DNA from: Paraburkholderia fungorum
GTDB lineage: Bacteria; Pseudomonadota; Gammaproteobacteria; Burkholderiales; Burkholderiaceae
DNA length: 64,000 nucleotides
Assembly (NCBI RefSeq): GCF_900099835.1
Contig: NZ_FNKP01000002.1
Span: forward strand, 744,001-808,000
Direction of reading: 5' to 3'
The position numbers and the translations under genes were made by a program. The notes below the pieces were generated by a model that was not told where the DNA came from, did not search any database, and worked only from the letters and a program-made list of their open reading frames with translations. Each line of letters starts with the position of its first letter. Positions within the stretch are counted from its first letter, which is position 1. Of the stretch, positions 36,510 through 45,437 are shown one piece after another.

Positions 36510-37892
36510 GTGCAACCCGCCTCCTCTGCGGCTTCCCGTGAAGCCGACGGCGTCGAATCTTCCGCCGATCTCGTCTACGGTCTCAATGACCGCCCCGCAC
36601 CGACCATCGCCTTCGTGGCCGCGCTTCAGCATCTGCTCGCGATCCTCGTGCCGATCGTGACGCCCGGGCTCCTTATTTGTCAGGCGCTCGGCGTGTCCAG
36701 CCGGGATACCACGCTGATCGTGTCGATGTCGCTTGTCATCTCCGGTATCGCGACTTTTCTGCAGTGCAAACGCGTCGGCCCGCTCGGCGCGGGTCTACTG
36801 ATCGTTCAGGGTACGAGCTTCAATTTTGTCGGCCCGCTGATCGCGGGCGGCAGCCTGATGGTCAAGCAGGGGACGCCGGTGCAAACCGTGATGGCCGCCA
36901 TTTTCGGCGTCGTCATCGCGGGTTCTTTCGTCGAAATGGCCGTCTCGCGCATCCTGCCGTTCGTCAAGCGGCTGATCACGCCGCTCGTCACCGGCATTGT
37001 CGTGCTGCTGATCGGCCTGACGCTGATCAAGGTCGGCCTGATCAGCATGGGCGGCGGTTACGGTGCGATCTCGAAGGGCGACTTCGCGAGCGTCGGCAAC
37101 CTGACGCTGTCCTGCCTCGTCCTGGGCACCATCATCGTGCTGAACCGCGTGCCGGTCGTGTGGATTCGCAGCACCGCACTGGTCATCGCGCTGGTCATTG
37201 GTTATGTCGTCGCGGGCGCGATGGGACGCCTCGATTTCACCGGGGCGCGGCAGGCGGCGCTGTTTCAGATTCCGACGCCGCTGCATTTCGGCATTGGCTT
37301 CTCGTGGTCGCTGTTCGTGCCGATGCTGATCATTTACCTCGTCACGTCGCTCGAAGCGATCGGCGATGTCACGGCCACCAGCAAGGTGTCGAAGGAGCCG
37401 GTCGAAGGGCCGGTATGGATGCGGCGGATCAAGGGCGGCGTGCTCGTCAACGGTTTCAATTCGTTGCTGGCCGGATTTTTCAACACGTTTCCCAGTTCGG
37501 TCTTCGCGCAGAACAACGGTGTCATTCAGTTGACGGGGATCGCCAGCCGCCATGTCGGCCTCTGGATCGCCGGCATGCTGGTCGTGCTCGGCCTGTTCCC
37601 GCCGGTCGCGGGCCTGTTGCAGGCGGTGCCCGAGCCTGTGCTCGGCGGCGCTGCGATGGTGATGTTCGGCGCGGTGGCCGCGTCGGGGATCAACATTCTC
37701 GCGGGCATCCGGCTCGACCGCCGGGCGCTGCTGATCATCGCGGTGTCGCTCGCGTTGGGGCTCGGCGTGTCGCAGGTGCCGGAGATTCTGAACAGCCTGC
37801 CGCACGCGCTGAAAAACGTGCTCGAATCGGGCGTCGCGACAGGCGGAATCTGCGCGCTGATATTGAACTGGTTCCTGCCGGAAAAGGCGTGA
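36510..37892 (+). CDS. NCS2 family nucleobase permease (xanthine/uracil type)
   Basis: This 460-residue inner-membrane symporter takes up purines or pyrimidines with protons. It has about 12-14 hydrophobic segments, the conserved QNNGVIQLTGIASR motif (NXGXXXXTG family signature), the glutamate-bearing TSLEAIGDVTATSK substrate site, and PEPVLGGAAMVMFGAVAA. The sequence resembles the xanthine/uric acid-type members more than UraA, but the exact substrate is uncertain. It starts at GTG 36510 and is convergent with the SDR gene. Confidence 0.9.
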   Translation: MQPASSAASREADGVESSADLVYGLNDRPAPTIAFVAALQHLLAILVPIVTPGLLICQALGVSSRDTTLIVSMSLVISGIATFLQCKRVGPLGAGLLIVQGTSFNFVGPLIAGGSLMVKQGTPVQTVMAAIFGVVIAGSFVEMAVSRILPFVKRLITPLVTGIVVLLIGLTLIKVGLISMGGGYGAISKGDFASVGNLTLSCLVLGTIIVLNRVPVVWIRSTALVIALVIGYVVAGAMGRLDFTGARQAALFQIPTPLHFGIGFSWSLFVPMLIIYLVTSLEAIGDVTATSKVSKEPVEGPVWMRRIKGGVLVNGFNSLLAGFFNTFPSSVFAQNNGVIQLTGIASRHVGLWIAGMLVVLGLFPPVAGLLQAVPEPVLGGAAMVMFGAVAASGINILAGIRLDRRALLIIAVSLALGLGVSQVPEILNSLPHALKNVLESGVATGGICALILNWFLPEKA

Positions 37893-38085
37893 TGTGATGC
37901 GGTCGGCACGCGGATGATCGCGGATCGCAAGGGTCGCGCGCGCAGTGAGCGGGATGGCAGTGTTGCGCGCAATCAGACGAAGGACAGGCTCCTGATCGAA
38001 CTTTGCCCGATGACAGGCAGCCCGTTCGACCCTCGGCGGGGTTTTCCAGTTTCCCTGAAGCAGCCGGTCGGACATCGCCCGCGTG

Positions 38086-38829
38086 CTACGTGAGATTCAA
38101 TCCGCCGTCCGACAGCAGAATCTCGCCGGTCAGATAATCCGAAGCGACCAGCAACGCAACAGCCTGAGCAATATCGTCGGGACTGGCGGCGCGACGCATC
38201 GGCGCGCGTTCTTTCCAGAGTTGCTGGGCTTGCGTCCAGTCCGCCGTCAAAGGCGTATCGACCAACCCCGGCGCGACCGCATTCACGCGAATATCCGGCG
38301 CAAGGGAAACAGCGAGCAGGCGGGTCACGTGATTCAACGCCGCTTTAGTCGCCGCGTAGGGAATGGACGCCCCCTTTGGCCGCACACCGGCATGCGAACT
38401 CACGTTCACGACGCAACCGGGCCGCCCTCGGGTGGCCGCTTCACGGAGCGCCGATTGCGCTTCCGTGACCAGGCGGAACGGAGCCACGACGTTGACTTCA
38501 TGCAGTTCCTGCCAGATGTCGGGTGTCGCCGCAGCGAGATCCGCATGAGGGATGACGCGACTGATCCCCGCGTTGTTGACCAGAACGTCGAGCCTCCCCC
38601 ATACGGCAATGGCTTCGCGAACGAGCCTCACTCTTTGCGCGTCGTCGGCCAGATCGGCTTGCACATAGGCCGCCGATCCGAGTTCGCGGGCCAGCGCGTG
38701 ACCGGTAGCCGCCGAACTCCGCGAATGAAGGACGATTGAGAAGCCGTCCTTCGACAGCCGTCGTGCGATTGCGGCGCCGATGCCAGAGGTTGAGCCAGTG
38801 ACAAGAGCGACAGGTGCGTCAGTTTTCAT
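38086..38829 (-). CDS. SDR family NAD(P)-dependent oxidoreductase
   Basis: This 247-residue short-chain dehydrogenase has the dinucleotide-binding motif VTGSTSGIGAAIARRL (residues about 10-25), the LVNNAGISR segment, the catalytic Tyr-Lys in SIPYAATKAALNHV, and the PGLVDTPLTADW region after it. The substrate is unknown. The gene stands alone between the permease and the ferric-reductase cluster. Confidence 0.92.
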   Translation of the reverse strand: MKTDAPVALVTGSTSGIGAAIARRLSKDGFSIVLHSRSSAATGHALARELGSAAYVQADLADDAQRVRLVREAIAVWGRLDVLVNNAGISRVIPHADLAAATPDIWQELHEVNVVAPFRLVTEAQSALREAATRGRPGCVVNVSSHAGVRPKGASIPYAATKAALNHVTRLLAVSLAPDIRVNAVAPGLVDTPLTADWTQAQQLWKERAPMRRAASPDDIAQAVALLVASDYLTGEILLSDGGLNLT

Positions 38830-39038
38830 GGAGGCGCTGATAAGGGGGAGTCAGGTTTTTCGGAGGGGTGGAAATCGTCTGCTTCGCCTTTGAACGGCTG
38901 ACCGCAAAGGCCGACTGACAACAAACGTCATCGATTCTCGACGATCCAGCCCGCGCTGTCGATTGGGCGAAAGTGACGCTTGCCCGACGCGCGCCTTTCG
39001 TCGTCGCCTCAAACCCGCGCAACCCTCCGCAGCCCCCG

Positions 39039-39140
39039 CTAATGCGATCCCGCCACCCGCACGAGCGCGAACACCAGCGCCAGCAACACCACAATCACCC
39101 CCGTCGCAACGGCCAGGCGGTCAGCCAGTAATCGACGCAT
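39039..39140 (-). CDS. Small single-pass membrane protein (33 residues)
   Basis: ATG at 39140 opens 33 codons to TAG 39039-39041, 10 bases after the ferric-reductase stop and in the same direction. The product starts with a basic, soluble head MRRLLADRL and continues as one strong membrane helix (VATGVIVVLLALVFALVRVAG). AGGAG ends eight bases ahead of the start, so translation is likely. Its place behind a transmembrane oxidoreductase, its good ribosome-binding site and clean topology make it a credible accessory subunit. No family recognised. It is too short for most gene finders. Confidence 0.65.
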   Translation of the reverse strand: MRRLLADRLAVATGVIVVLLALVFALVRVAGSH

Positions 39141-39150
39141 CGCAATTCTC

Positions 39151-40476
39151 CTAAACGAAGCTGTAGCGTTCGGAATGGTATCTGGCGAGCGGTACTTTCA
39201 TCCCGGCCAGTGCGGTTTCGATTACGTCCATCATCATGTCCGGTCCGCAAATGAAGTACTCGTGATCCGCGTACGCAGGCGGCAAATGGCGCCTGAAAAC
39301 GTCCGCCGTGATGCGTCCGCTTTCTCCGCTCCAGCCCTCGGGCGGCTGCGACAGAACATAAACGATCTTCAGATCGAGCCTCGTTTTCAGCACGTCGAGT
39401 TCATCGCGAAAAGTTAGCGTGTCCCAGTCCTTGCCGCCGTACAGCAGCACCAGCGGACGCGTGTCGCCACGATCGGCGAGCGTGCGGATCATGCTCATCA
39501 TCGGCGTGATGCCGATGCCGCCCGCGATCAGCACGTGCATGTCGGTCGGGTTGCCGATCGTGAACGCGCCGTACGGGCCGTCGAGATAGATCCGCTGGCC
39601 GGCCGTCACCGTGTTGACCGCGCTGGTGAAATCGCCGAGATTGCGGATGGTCATCTCGACGCGGCCATCCGGCGCTTCGGCGCTCGACGAAAACGAGAAC
39701 GGATGCCCGGTGATGCGGAACGGACCCGCCCACAGCGTCAGCCAGCCGAATTGTCCCGGCTTGAAGCGAAAACCCGCGTGACCGTCGGGCTGCATCACGA
39801 GCGTGGTGGTGTCGCCGCGTTCGGTGCGCACTTCGGCAACGCGATACGGACGCCGCAGCATGAAAAGCGGCTTGAACAGGCGTACATAAAGCAGCAAGCC
39901 GATCCAGAAAATCGTCATGCCGATCCACAACGCGCGCTTGAGTGGATCGACCAGATAGAAGCCCCAGCCGACCATATGCAGCATGCCTGCGAAGACGGCG
40001 GTCAGCGCGAGCACGATATGCGACAGATGCCAGAGTTCGTAGCGGATCTTCAACTGCTTACGCCACAACGCGGTGACGACGAGCAGAAGCAGCGAACCGA
40101 TCGACAACACCGCGAAGCGCGCGCCCCACGGAATGTCCCAGACCGAATCGGGCAGCGCGAGCGACTCCGAGCGGATCGCGATCAAGATCAGCGGATGCAC
40201 GACGACGAGGCCGACCGCCATCAGCGAAATACGCCGGTGGAAGTGATAGATGACGTCTTCGCCCCACGGCTCGGTCACGTAGCGAAAGCGCGCGGTAAGG
40301 CCGAATTGCAGGCCCATCATCGCGAGACCGGAGTAGCCGAGTGCAACCGAAAACTCGGTGCCGAAATTGCGCGCGGGCGGCAGCCTGCCCGCAAGCAGCG
40401 CGAACAGCGGTGCGAGAATGAACAGCAGATAGACGGCGGACCAGATGGCCTTGCGCATGAGATCGCGGTGCTGCAT
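39151..40476 (-). CDS. Ferric-reductase-like transmembrane flavoprotein
   Basis: This 441-residue flavocytochrome moves electrons from NAD(P)H across the membrane. The N-terminal half (residues about 1-220) has six hydrophobic segments with paired histidines, as in ferric-reductase-like (PF01794) proteins (IYHFHRRISLMAVGLVVVHP, LWHLSHIVLALTAVFAGMLH). The FAD part follows (PGQFGWLTLWAG and GHPFSFSS) and then the NAD-binding part with GGIGITPMMSMI and FICGPDMMMDVIE. I start at ATG 40476 because GGAGAAAGGA precedes it directly. A 288-base GT-rich gap separates it from the oxidase genes, and the 33-residue ORF follows it. Confidence 0.9.
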   Translation of the reverse strand: MQHRDLMRKAIWSAVYLLFILAPLFALLAGRLPPARNFGTEFSVALGYSGLAMMGLQFGLTARFRYVTEPWGEDVIYHFHRRISLMAVGLVVVHPLILIAIRSESLALPDSVWDIPWGARFAVLSIGSLLLLVVTALWRKQLKIRYELWHLSHIVLALTAVFAGMLHMVGWGFYLVDPLKRALWIGMTIFWIGLLLYVRLFKPLFMLRRPYRVAEVRTERGDTTTLVMQPDGHAGFRFKPGQFGWLTLWAGPFRITGHPFSFSSSAEAPDGRVEMTIRNLGDFTSAVNTVTAGQRIYLDGPYGAFTIGNPTDMHVLIAGGIGITPMMSMIRTLADRGDTRPLVLLYGGKDWDTLTFRDELDVLKTRLDLKIVYVLSQPPEGWSGESGRITADVFRRHLPPAYADHEYFICGPDMMMDVIETALAGMKVPLARYHSERYSFV

Positions 40477-40764
40477 GGATCCTTTCTCCAATGGCGGTGG
40501 CTGTGGTGCCGTTGGCGTTGGCTGTTGCGATGGGCGACGAGTTGCAGCGTTCTGCTTCGACCGGCGTCGGCTTGCGACGGCGTGCGTTGGCCTTCGACGA
40601 CCCGCTTCGGCCTTCCATGACGCGCATCGACCCGCATCGAACGATCCGCGCGAGAAGCGAAGGCTCCGCGCTTTCACACACGCGGCGCGGTTTCCAGCGA
40701 GCCGCACTACCTGGCGAATTCGCTCTCGCCATTCAGATCGCGTTACCCACAGCCGCCATGCCGG

Positions 40765-41115
40765 TCAGATGCAGGTGGTCAGCAACAACGCCGGTCCAAA
40801 CGTAATCACCGTGGCGGCCAGCGCCGCGATCAGTGTCCACACGACAACGGTATGCAGAAACGCGCCGATACGCTCCGGCCCAGGTTCGCGGCTTGTCCTG
40901 GTTCCGGCCGTGGCCCAGTAACGCCACAACCAGCCAATCGCGATCAGATGCAGCGCGAGCACGATCGCGAGGCTCAACCGAAGCGGGCCGCCCGGCCAGC
41001 CGAACGCGCAGCCGATCGCGTGCAGCGCATAGAGAATCACCAGCGCGAGGCACCAGATCGTGAAGCCGACGGCCAGCCACCACAAACGCCTCGGCGAAAG
41101 CGGACGCCCGTTCAT
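40765..41115 (-). CDS. Small membrane protein of the oxidase cluster
   Basis: This 116-residue protein has three predicted membrane helices (LWWLAVGFTIWCLALVILYA, LSLAIVLALHLIAIGWLWRY, TVVVWTLIAALAATVITFGP). Its start overlaps the stop of the fused oxidase gene (ATGA, 41115-41112), so it is co-translated with it. It probably acts as an accessory oxidase subunit or assembly protein, by context only. No family recognised. Confidence 0.75.
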   Translation of the reverse strand: MNGRPLSPRRLWWLAVGFTIWCLALVILYALHAIGCAFGWPGGPLRLSLAIVLALHLIAIGWLWRYWATAGTRTSREPGPERIGAFLHTVVVWTLIAALAATVITFGPALLLTTCI

Positions 41116-43649
41116 GGCCGCGCTCCCAGCATCGCCACCAGCCCCGGCAGCGCGAGCACGAGACCCAGCGCGATCACGCCGGTGGCCAGCGTGTAATCGA
41201 TCCATAAACGCGTGAGACGCAAATCCGTCAATCGTCGCGGTGAGATGAAACCGGCGCCAAGCCGCAGAACATTGCTGATCAGAAACAGCAGTCCGATGCC
41301 CGCATGTAGCGCGACATACGAGAGCAGCGCGGCGGCGGTCGCGCCGAGCGCATGTTCCAGAGGATTCGGCGTGACACCGCCGATCAGCGCGACATCGGCG
41401 GCAATCGCTGCGACCAGGGCGAGCACGGTCACGCCGATCCACCCATGCGGTTTCCCGCCCGCAGCCGCGCTTCGCAGCGAGCCGCGCGCGGCCACGGCTG
41501 CAACGGCCAGCGCGACGACCGTCGCGAGCGCAAGCAGCCGGCTCGGCTCGGGCGTGACGGCGGCCGGCCAGTTCGGCGCGGCGATCCACAGATAGAACAC
41601 GCCGAATACCAGCGACGTGAACAGCGTGCCGTTCGCCACCAGCGTGCAGATCAGCGCGAGCCACGCGGGCGAACCCGCTACCTCGGTATGCGGCGGCACG
41701 CTGATGCCGCGTCCCACCGGCAGCGGTCCGTAATCGCGTGCGAGACCGGCGCTTTGTCCCGCGTAGATGAACATACCGAAGGTCACGAACGCAAAAGCGA
41801 GCGCCGGCAGATAGAACTTGAACAGCATCGCGAGCACCGCCGCGCAGGTGATGAGCGCGGTGAACAACGGCAGATACGTCGCTCGCGGCAGCACGATCAG
41901 TTGCTCCGGTTCGCCCGACGTCATATGCACGCCGAGCGTTTCCTGCCAGCCGTTGCGCGTCGAGCCGAGGTAGCCGTCGCCGCGTGCGAGCGACGCCGCC
42001 AGCGTGCCCGGCGCGATGCCGTCGGTCTCGGCGCCGATTCGCGGGATCGACGCGAACGCGTACGGCGCGGGTGGAATCGGCATCGCCCATTCGAGCGTGG
42101 TCGCGTCCCACGGATTGCGCCGCACGCGCCGCCCGAAACGCACCTGCACGATGATGTCGATCGCGACCAGTGCGAAGCCGATCGTCATCACGAAACTGCC
42201 CACCGACGACAGCAGATTCAGCCAGTTCCATCCTTCGTCGCCGCTATAGGTGAAGACGCGGCGCGGCATGCCGAGCAGGCCGGTCAGATGCATCATGAAA
42301 AACGTCATGTTGAAGCCGATGAACACCAGCCAGAACGCGGGCAGCGACAGCTTGTACACGGCAGTGCGACCGGTCAGTAGAGGCAGCCAGTAATAGAACG
42401 CGGCGAGCATCGGAAACGCGAGCGCGCCCGCCACCACGTAGTGCATGTGCGCAACGACGAAGTAGGTGTCGTGAGCCTGCCAGTCGAACGGGACCATCGC
42501 GAGCATCACGCCGGTCAACCCGCCAGCGGTGAACACGAAGAAGAAGCCGAAGATGTACAGCATCGGCACGTCCCAGCGCGGCCTCCCGTGCGACAGCGTG
42601 GCGAGCCACGCAAAGAACTGGATCGCGGTCGGCACCGCGACGATCGCCGATCCCGCCGAGAAAAACGCCAGCGCGAGATGCGGGATGCCCACCGTGAACA
42701 TATGGTGAACCCAGATGCCGAAGCTCAGAAAAGCGAGCGCGATGATCGCGACGACGATCGCGCGATAACCGACCAGCGGCCGTCGCGCGAACACGGGGAT
42801 GATGGTGGAGAGCACGCCCGCCATCGGCAGGAAAATGATGTAAACGTCGGGGTGCCCGAACAACCAGAACAGATGCTGCCACAGCAACGGATCGCCGCCG
42901 CGCCGCGGGTCGAAGAACGGCAGGTCGAACGCGCGCTCGACTTCGAGCAGGATCGAGCCGAGGATCAGCGGCGGAAACGCGACGATCATCATCATCGCGG
43001 TGACGAGGATGTACCACGCGAAAATCGGCATCCGGTCGAGCGACATGCCGGGCGCGCGCATCTTCAGGATCGACACGACGATTTCCATCGCGAGCGACAG
43101 CGCCGAAATCTCGACGAAGGTGATGCCGAGCAACCACACGTCCGCGTTGATGCCGGGCGTGTACACGTGCGAGCTGAGCGGCGTGTACATGAACCAGCCG
43201 CCGTCGGGCGCGGCGCGCAGGATCAGCGAGACGGTGAGGATCGTGCCGCCCAGCAGGTAGCACCAGTAGCCGTACGCGGTGAGGCGCGGAAACGCGAAGT
43301 CGCGCGTGCCGAGAATTTTAGGCGTCAGGTAGACCGCGAAGCTTTCCACCATCGGAATCGCGAACAGGAACAGCATCATCGAGCCGTGCATCGTGAAGAC
43401 CTGGTTGTAGGTCTCCGCGTCCATGAACGCGGCGTGCGGCGTCGCGAGCTGCACGCGCGTGAGCATGCCGAGCACGCCTGCAATCGCGAAGAACAGGAAC
43501 GACGTGATCATCATCCGCATGCCGAGGACGCTGTGATTGACCGCGGCAAAGCGCTCGATGCCGGGTCCGGTCGCCCAGATCGCGGCAAGCTGGCGGTGCA
43601 GCCGCAGCGCATTGCCGCGCGGTGACGGCGGCTCGACGGGCACGCTCAT
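41112..43649 (-). CDS. Cytochrome c oxidase, fused subunits I and III
   Basis: This 845-residue fused core subunit reduces oxygen to water. The subunit I part (about residues 30-560) shows the low-spin heme ligand His88 (TMHGSMMLFLF), copper-B ligands His266 (FGHPDVY) and His315-His316 (GIWVHHMFTV), and the heme ligand pair in VAHMHYVV (His401, His403). Where most A1-type oxidases have HPEVY, this one has HPDVY, so the D-channel glutamate is an aspartate. The subunit III part (residues about 620-845) contains further membrane helices. The start overlaps the subunit II stop (ATGA at 43649-43646). Confidence 0.92.
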   Translation of the reverse strand: MSVPVEPPSPRGNALRLHRQLAAIWATGPGIERFAAVNHSVLGMRMMITSFLFFAIAGVLGMLTRVQLATPHAAFMDAETYNQVFTMHGSMMLFLFAIPMVESFAVYLTPKILGTRDFAFPRLTAYGYWCYLLGGTILTVSLILRAAPDGGWFMYTPLSSHVYTPGINADVWLLGITFVEISALSLAMEIVVSILKMRAPGMSLDRMPIFAWYILVTAMMMIVAFPPLILGSILLEVERAFDLPFFDPRRGGDPLLWQHLFWLFGHPDVYIIFLPMAGVLSTIIPVFARRPLVGYRAIVVAIIALAFLSFGIWVHHMFTVGIPHLALAFFSAGSAIVAVPTAIQFFAWLATLSHGRPRWDVPMLYIFGFFFVFTAGGLTGVMLAMVPFDWQAHDTYFVVAHMHYVVAGALAFPMLAAFYYWLPLLTGRTAVYKLSLPAFWLVFIGFNMTFFMMHLTGLLGMPRRVFTYSGDEGWNWLNLLSSVGSFVMTIGFALVAIDIIVQVRFGRRVRRNPWDATTLEWAMPIPPAPYAFASIPRIGAETDGIAPGTLAASLARGDGYLGSTRNGWQETLGVHMTSGEPEQLIVLPRATYLPLFTALITCAAVLAMLFKFYLPALAFAFVTFGMFIYAGQSAGLARDYGPLPVGRGISVPPHTEVAGSPAWLALICTLVANGTLFTSLVFGVFYLWIAAPNWPAAVTPEPSRLLALATVVALAVAAVAARGSLRSAAAGGKPHGWIGVTVLALVAAIAADVALIGGVTPNPLEHALGATAAALLSYVALHAGIGLLFLISNVLRLGAGFISPRRLTDLRLTRLWIDYTLATGVIALGLVLALPGLVAMLGARP

Positions 43650-44416
43650 TTCATCCCCTCCCCGGTGGCGGCTTGTTTGACGGCGGCGGCGAAGTCTTCT
43701 GGACGATCGACGCTCACCGAGAAGTGCATTCCCGCATGGCCTAATCCGCAAAACTGGTTGCACAGGCCTTCGTATTCGCCGGGCTGATCGGCCTGGATGC
43801 GCAGATGCGTGGCGTGACCGGGGACTGCGTCGATCTTGCCCGCGAAGCGCGGAATCCAGAAAGAGTGCACGACATCCTGGCTGGTCACGACGATGTCGAC
43901 CGGCATGCCGGCGGGAACGTGCAGAACGCCGTGCGTTTCGACGCCGCCCTGGTCCGGGTAGCGGAAAGTCCAGTTCCATTGTTTTCCGATCGCCTCGATG
44001 CGCTGCGGCGCGTGTCCGGGCAACGGCAGAAGCTGTTCACCCGCATAGAGCGCATAGCAGATCAGCGGAATCAGGACGATGGCGGGCAACACGAGGCCGC
44101 CGAGTACGATCCAGCGCCCGGGCGACACGCGCGAGCCCCAGCCGGGGCGCCGGTACACCATCAAAAACAGCACGAGCACAAGCGCGAACAGCACTGCCGC
44201 GCCCGCCAGCATCACCCACCACAGCCCCGCAATCGACGCAGCCGATGGACCCGACGGCGCCAGCGTCGATAACGGACCCGCGCAGCCTGTGAGTGCCGCG
44301 AGTGTGGCGAGTGACGCTAACGATGCTGGCGTCGCGACTCGCGATGCCGCATTGAATCGTCCTTGGACCCGCCTGTTCAGGAAGCTATGATGATCTGCAG
44401 CGCTCTCCACCTTCAC
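43646..44416 (-). CDS. Cytochrome c oxidase subunit II (lipoprotein)
   Basis: This roughly 256-residue subunit carries the dinuclear CuA site that receives electrons from cytochrome c. A lipobox-like ALTGCAGP follows a short basic N-terminus, then two membrane helices (AGLWWVMLAGAAVLFALVLV, IVLGGLVLPAIVLIPLICYA), then the cupredoxin domain with VVHSFWIPRFAG and CNQFCGLGHAGM (Cys, Cys, His and Met ligands). The usual glutamate in CSELC is glutamine here. No heme-c motif CXXCH is present, so it is not a caa3 oxidase. The start is uncertain: GTG 44416 and GTG 44410 are both possible, neither with a clear ribosome-binding site, only 21 bases from the divergent DUF2231 gene. Confidence 0.85.
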   Translation of the reverse strand: MKVESAADHHSFLNRRVQGRFNAASRVATPASLASLATLAALTGCAGPLSTLAPSGPSAASIAGLWWVMLAGAAVLFALVLVLFLMVYRRPGWGSRVSPGRWIVLGGLVLPAIVLIPLICYALYAGEQLLPLPGHAPQRIEAIGKQWNWTFRYPDQGGVETHGVLHVPAGMPVDIVVTSQDVVHSFWIPRFAGKIDAVPGHATHLRIQADQPGEYEGLCNQFCGLGHAGMHFSVSVDRPEDFAAAVKQAATGEGMK

Positions 44417-44437
44417 GTTAAGCAAGGAATACTGATC

Positions 44438-44961
44438 ATGGCAAAGAAAGGTGATTCCGCTTCCAGTTCCACCTCCCAACCCAAAAGCGAAGTGCTGCTG
44501 GAATTGCTGCGGCTCGACGCGGGCTCGGCCGTCGCCTTCGTCGGCCATCCGATTCACGTGATGATGGTGCATTTCCCGATCGCGTTCGTCGTCGCGACGC
44601 TCGGCGTGGATGTCATCTACTGGTGGTCGGGCGATCCGTTCTGGATTCGGGCCGGTTTGTGGGCCGCCGGTTCGCCTTCTGGAGCGGCGTGGGCGCGAGC
44701 CTCGTCGGCACCGCCGAGCTTCTGCTGGTGCGCGGCATCCGGCTCAGGGAGGCCAGCTGGTCGCACGCCGTCGCCGCGATGACGCTGGTCGCCATCGCAG
44801 GCGCGAACTGGGGGCTGCGTCTTTACTATCCCGGGCAAATCCTGCCGCACGGGCTCGCATTGTCGGCGCTCGCGTCGGTGATGACGGGCTTCGCCGGCTG
44901 GCATGGAGGCAAGCTCGTGTTCGATCATGGCGTGGGCATTCTCGTGTCGCCGAAGGAGTGA
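44438..44961 (+). pseudogene. DUF2231 family membrane protein gene with a frameshift
   Basis: ATG 44438, preceded by AAGGA, begins a protein with FVGHPIHVMMVHFPIAFVVA, a typical DUF2231 start, and then a membrane helix up to about 44665. The frame then breaks, and the rest (FWSGVGASLVGTAELLLVRG through to PKE at 44961) continues in another frame. One extra base near 44655-44675 would restore a single frame of 174 codons plus stop. This may be an inactivating deletion or a sequencing error. The family's function is unknown. The gene sits between oxidase subunit II and the CopD-like gene on the other strand and overlaps the latter's end by 37 bases. Confidence 0.8.
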
Positions 44962-45437
44962 TGCAGCCATCGGGCGAGTCCGCCGGGTTCGAACAGATGC
45001 GGGGCGAACAGGTTCGAGTCGACGTGCGGTTTCGCCAGCACGATCCAGATGATCGCGACGATCACCACCACGTAGGCGCTCATCAGCGCGACGCCGGACA
45101 GGCGGCTGAAGCGGCCCTCGGGCAGGAACAGGTTCAGCATCACGAGCCCGGCGACCACGTGCAGCATCGCCATGATGCCGACCAGCACCATCTTCAGCGA
45201 GAACCATTCGACGAACGTGGCCTGCAGAAAGATCAGCGCCGTGCCGCTCGCAATCGCGACAAACGCGGCGGGCGAAGTCAGTTCCACATAAACGAGCCGC
45301 GTAATGCGATGCAGCCGGTCGAGTTCGACGCCGCTGGTGAGCGCGCGGCGTTGCCAGAACAGAAACGGCAACACGATCAGGCCGCCTGACCACAGCGCTA
45401 TCGCGGCCAGATGGATGAACTTCAGCAGGATCGTCAC
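44925..45437 (-). CDS. CopD-like membrane protein of the oxidase cluster
   Basis: This 170-residue integral membrane protein has four to five hydrophobic segments (IHLAAIALWSGGLIVLPFLF, ITRLVYVELTSPAAFVAIAS, FSLKMVLVGIMAMLHVVAGL) and conserved His residues in FIHLAAIALWSGG and MAMLHVVAG, a pattern like CopD/HemJ-type proteins. Its GTG start (45437) overlaps the CtaG stop (45434). It may handle copper or heme for oxidase assembly; this is inferred from place and fold. Its end overlaps the DUF2231 gene. Confidence 0.75.
   Translation of the reverse strand: MTILLKFIHLAAIALWSGGLIVLPFLFWQRRALTSGVELDRLHRITRLVYVELTSPAAFVAIASGTALIFLQATFVEWFSLKMVLVGIMAMLHVVAGLVMLNLFLPEGRFSRLSGVALMSAYVVVIVAIIWIVLAKPHVDSNLFAPHLFEPGGLARWLHHSFGDTRMPTP

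Noticed and set aside
40765..42231. 488-residue minus-strand frame across the small oxidase protein and the fused subunit
   Set aside because: Only its last 116 residues are a real protein (40765-41115). The rest is in the wrong frame of the fused oxidase gene.
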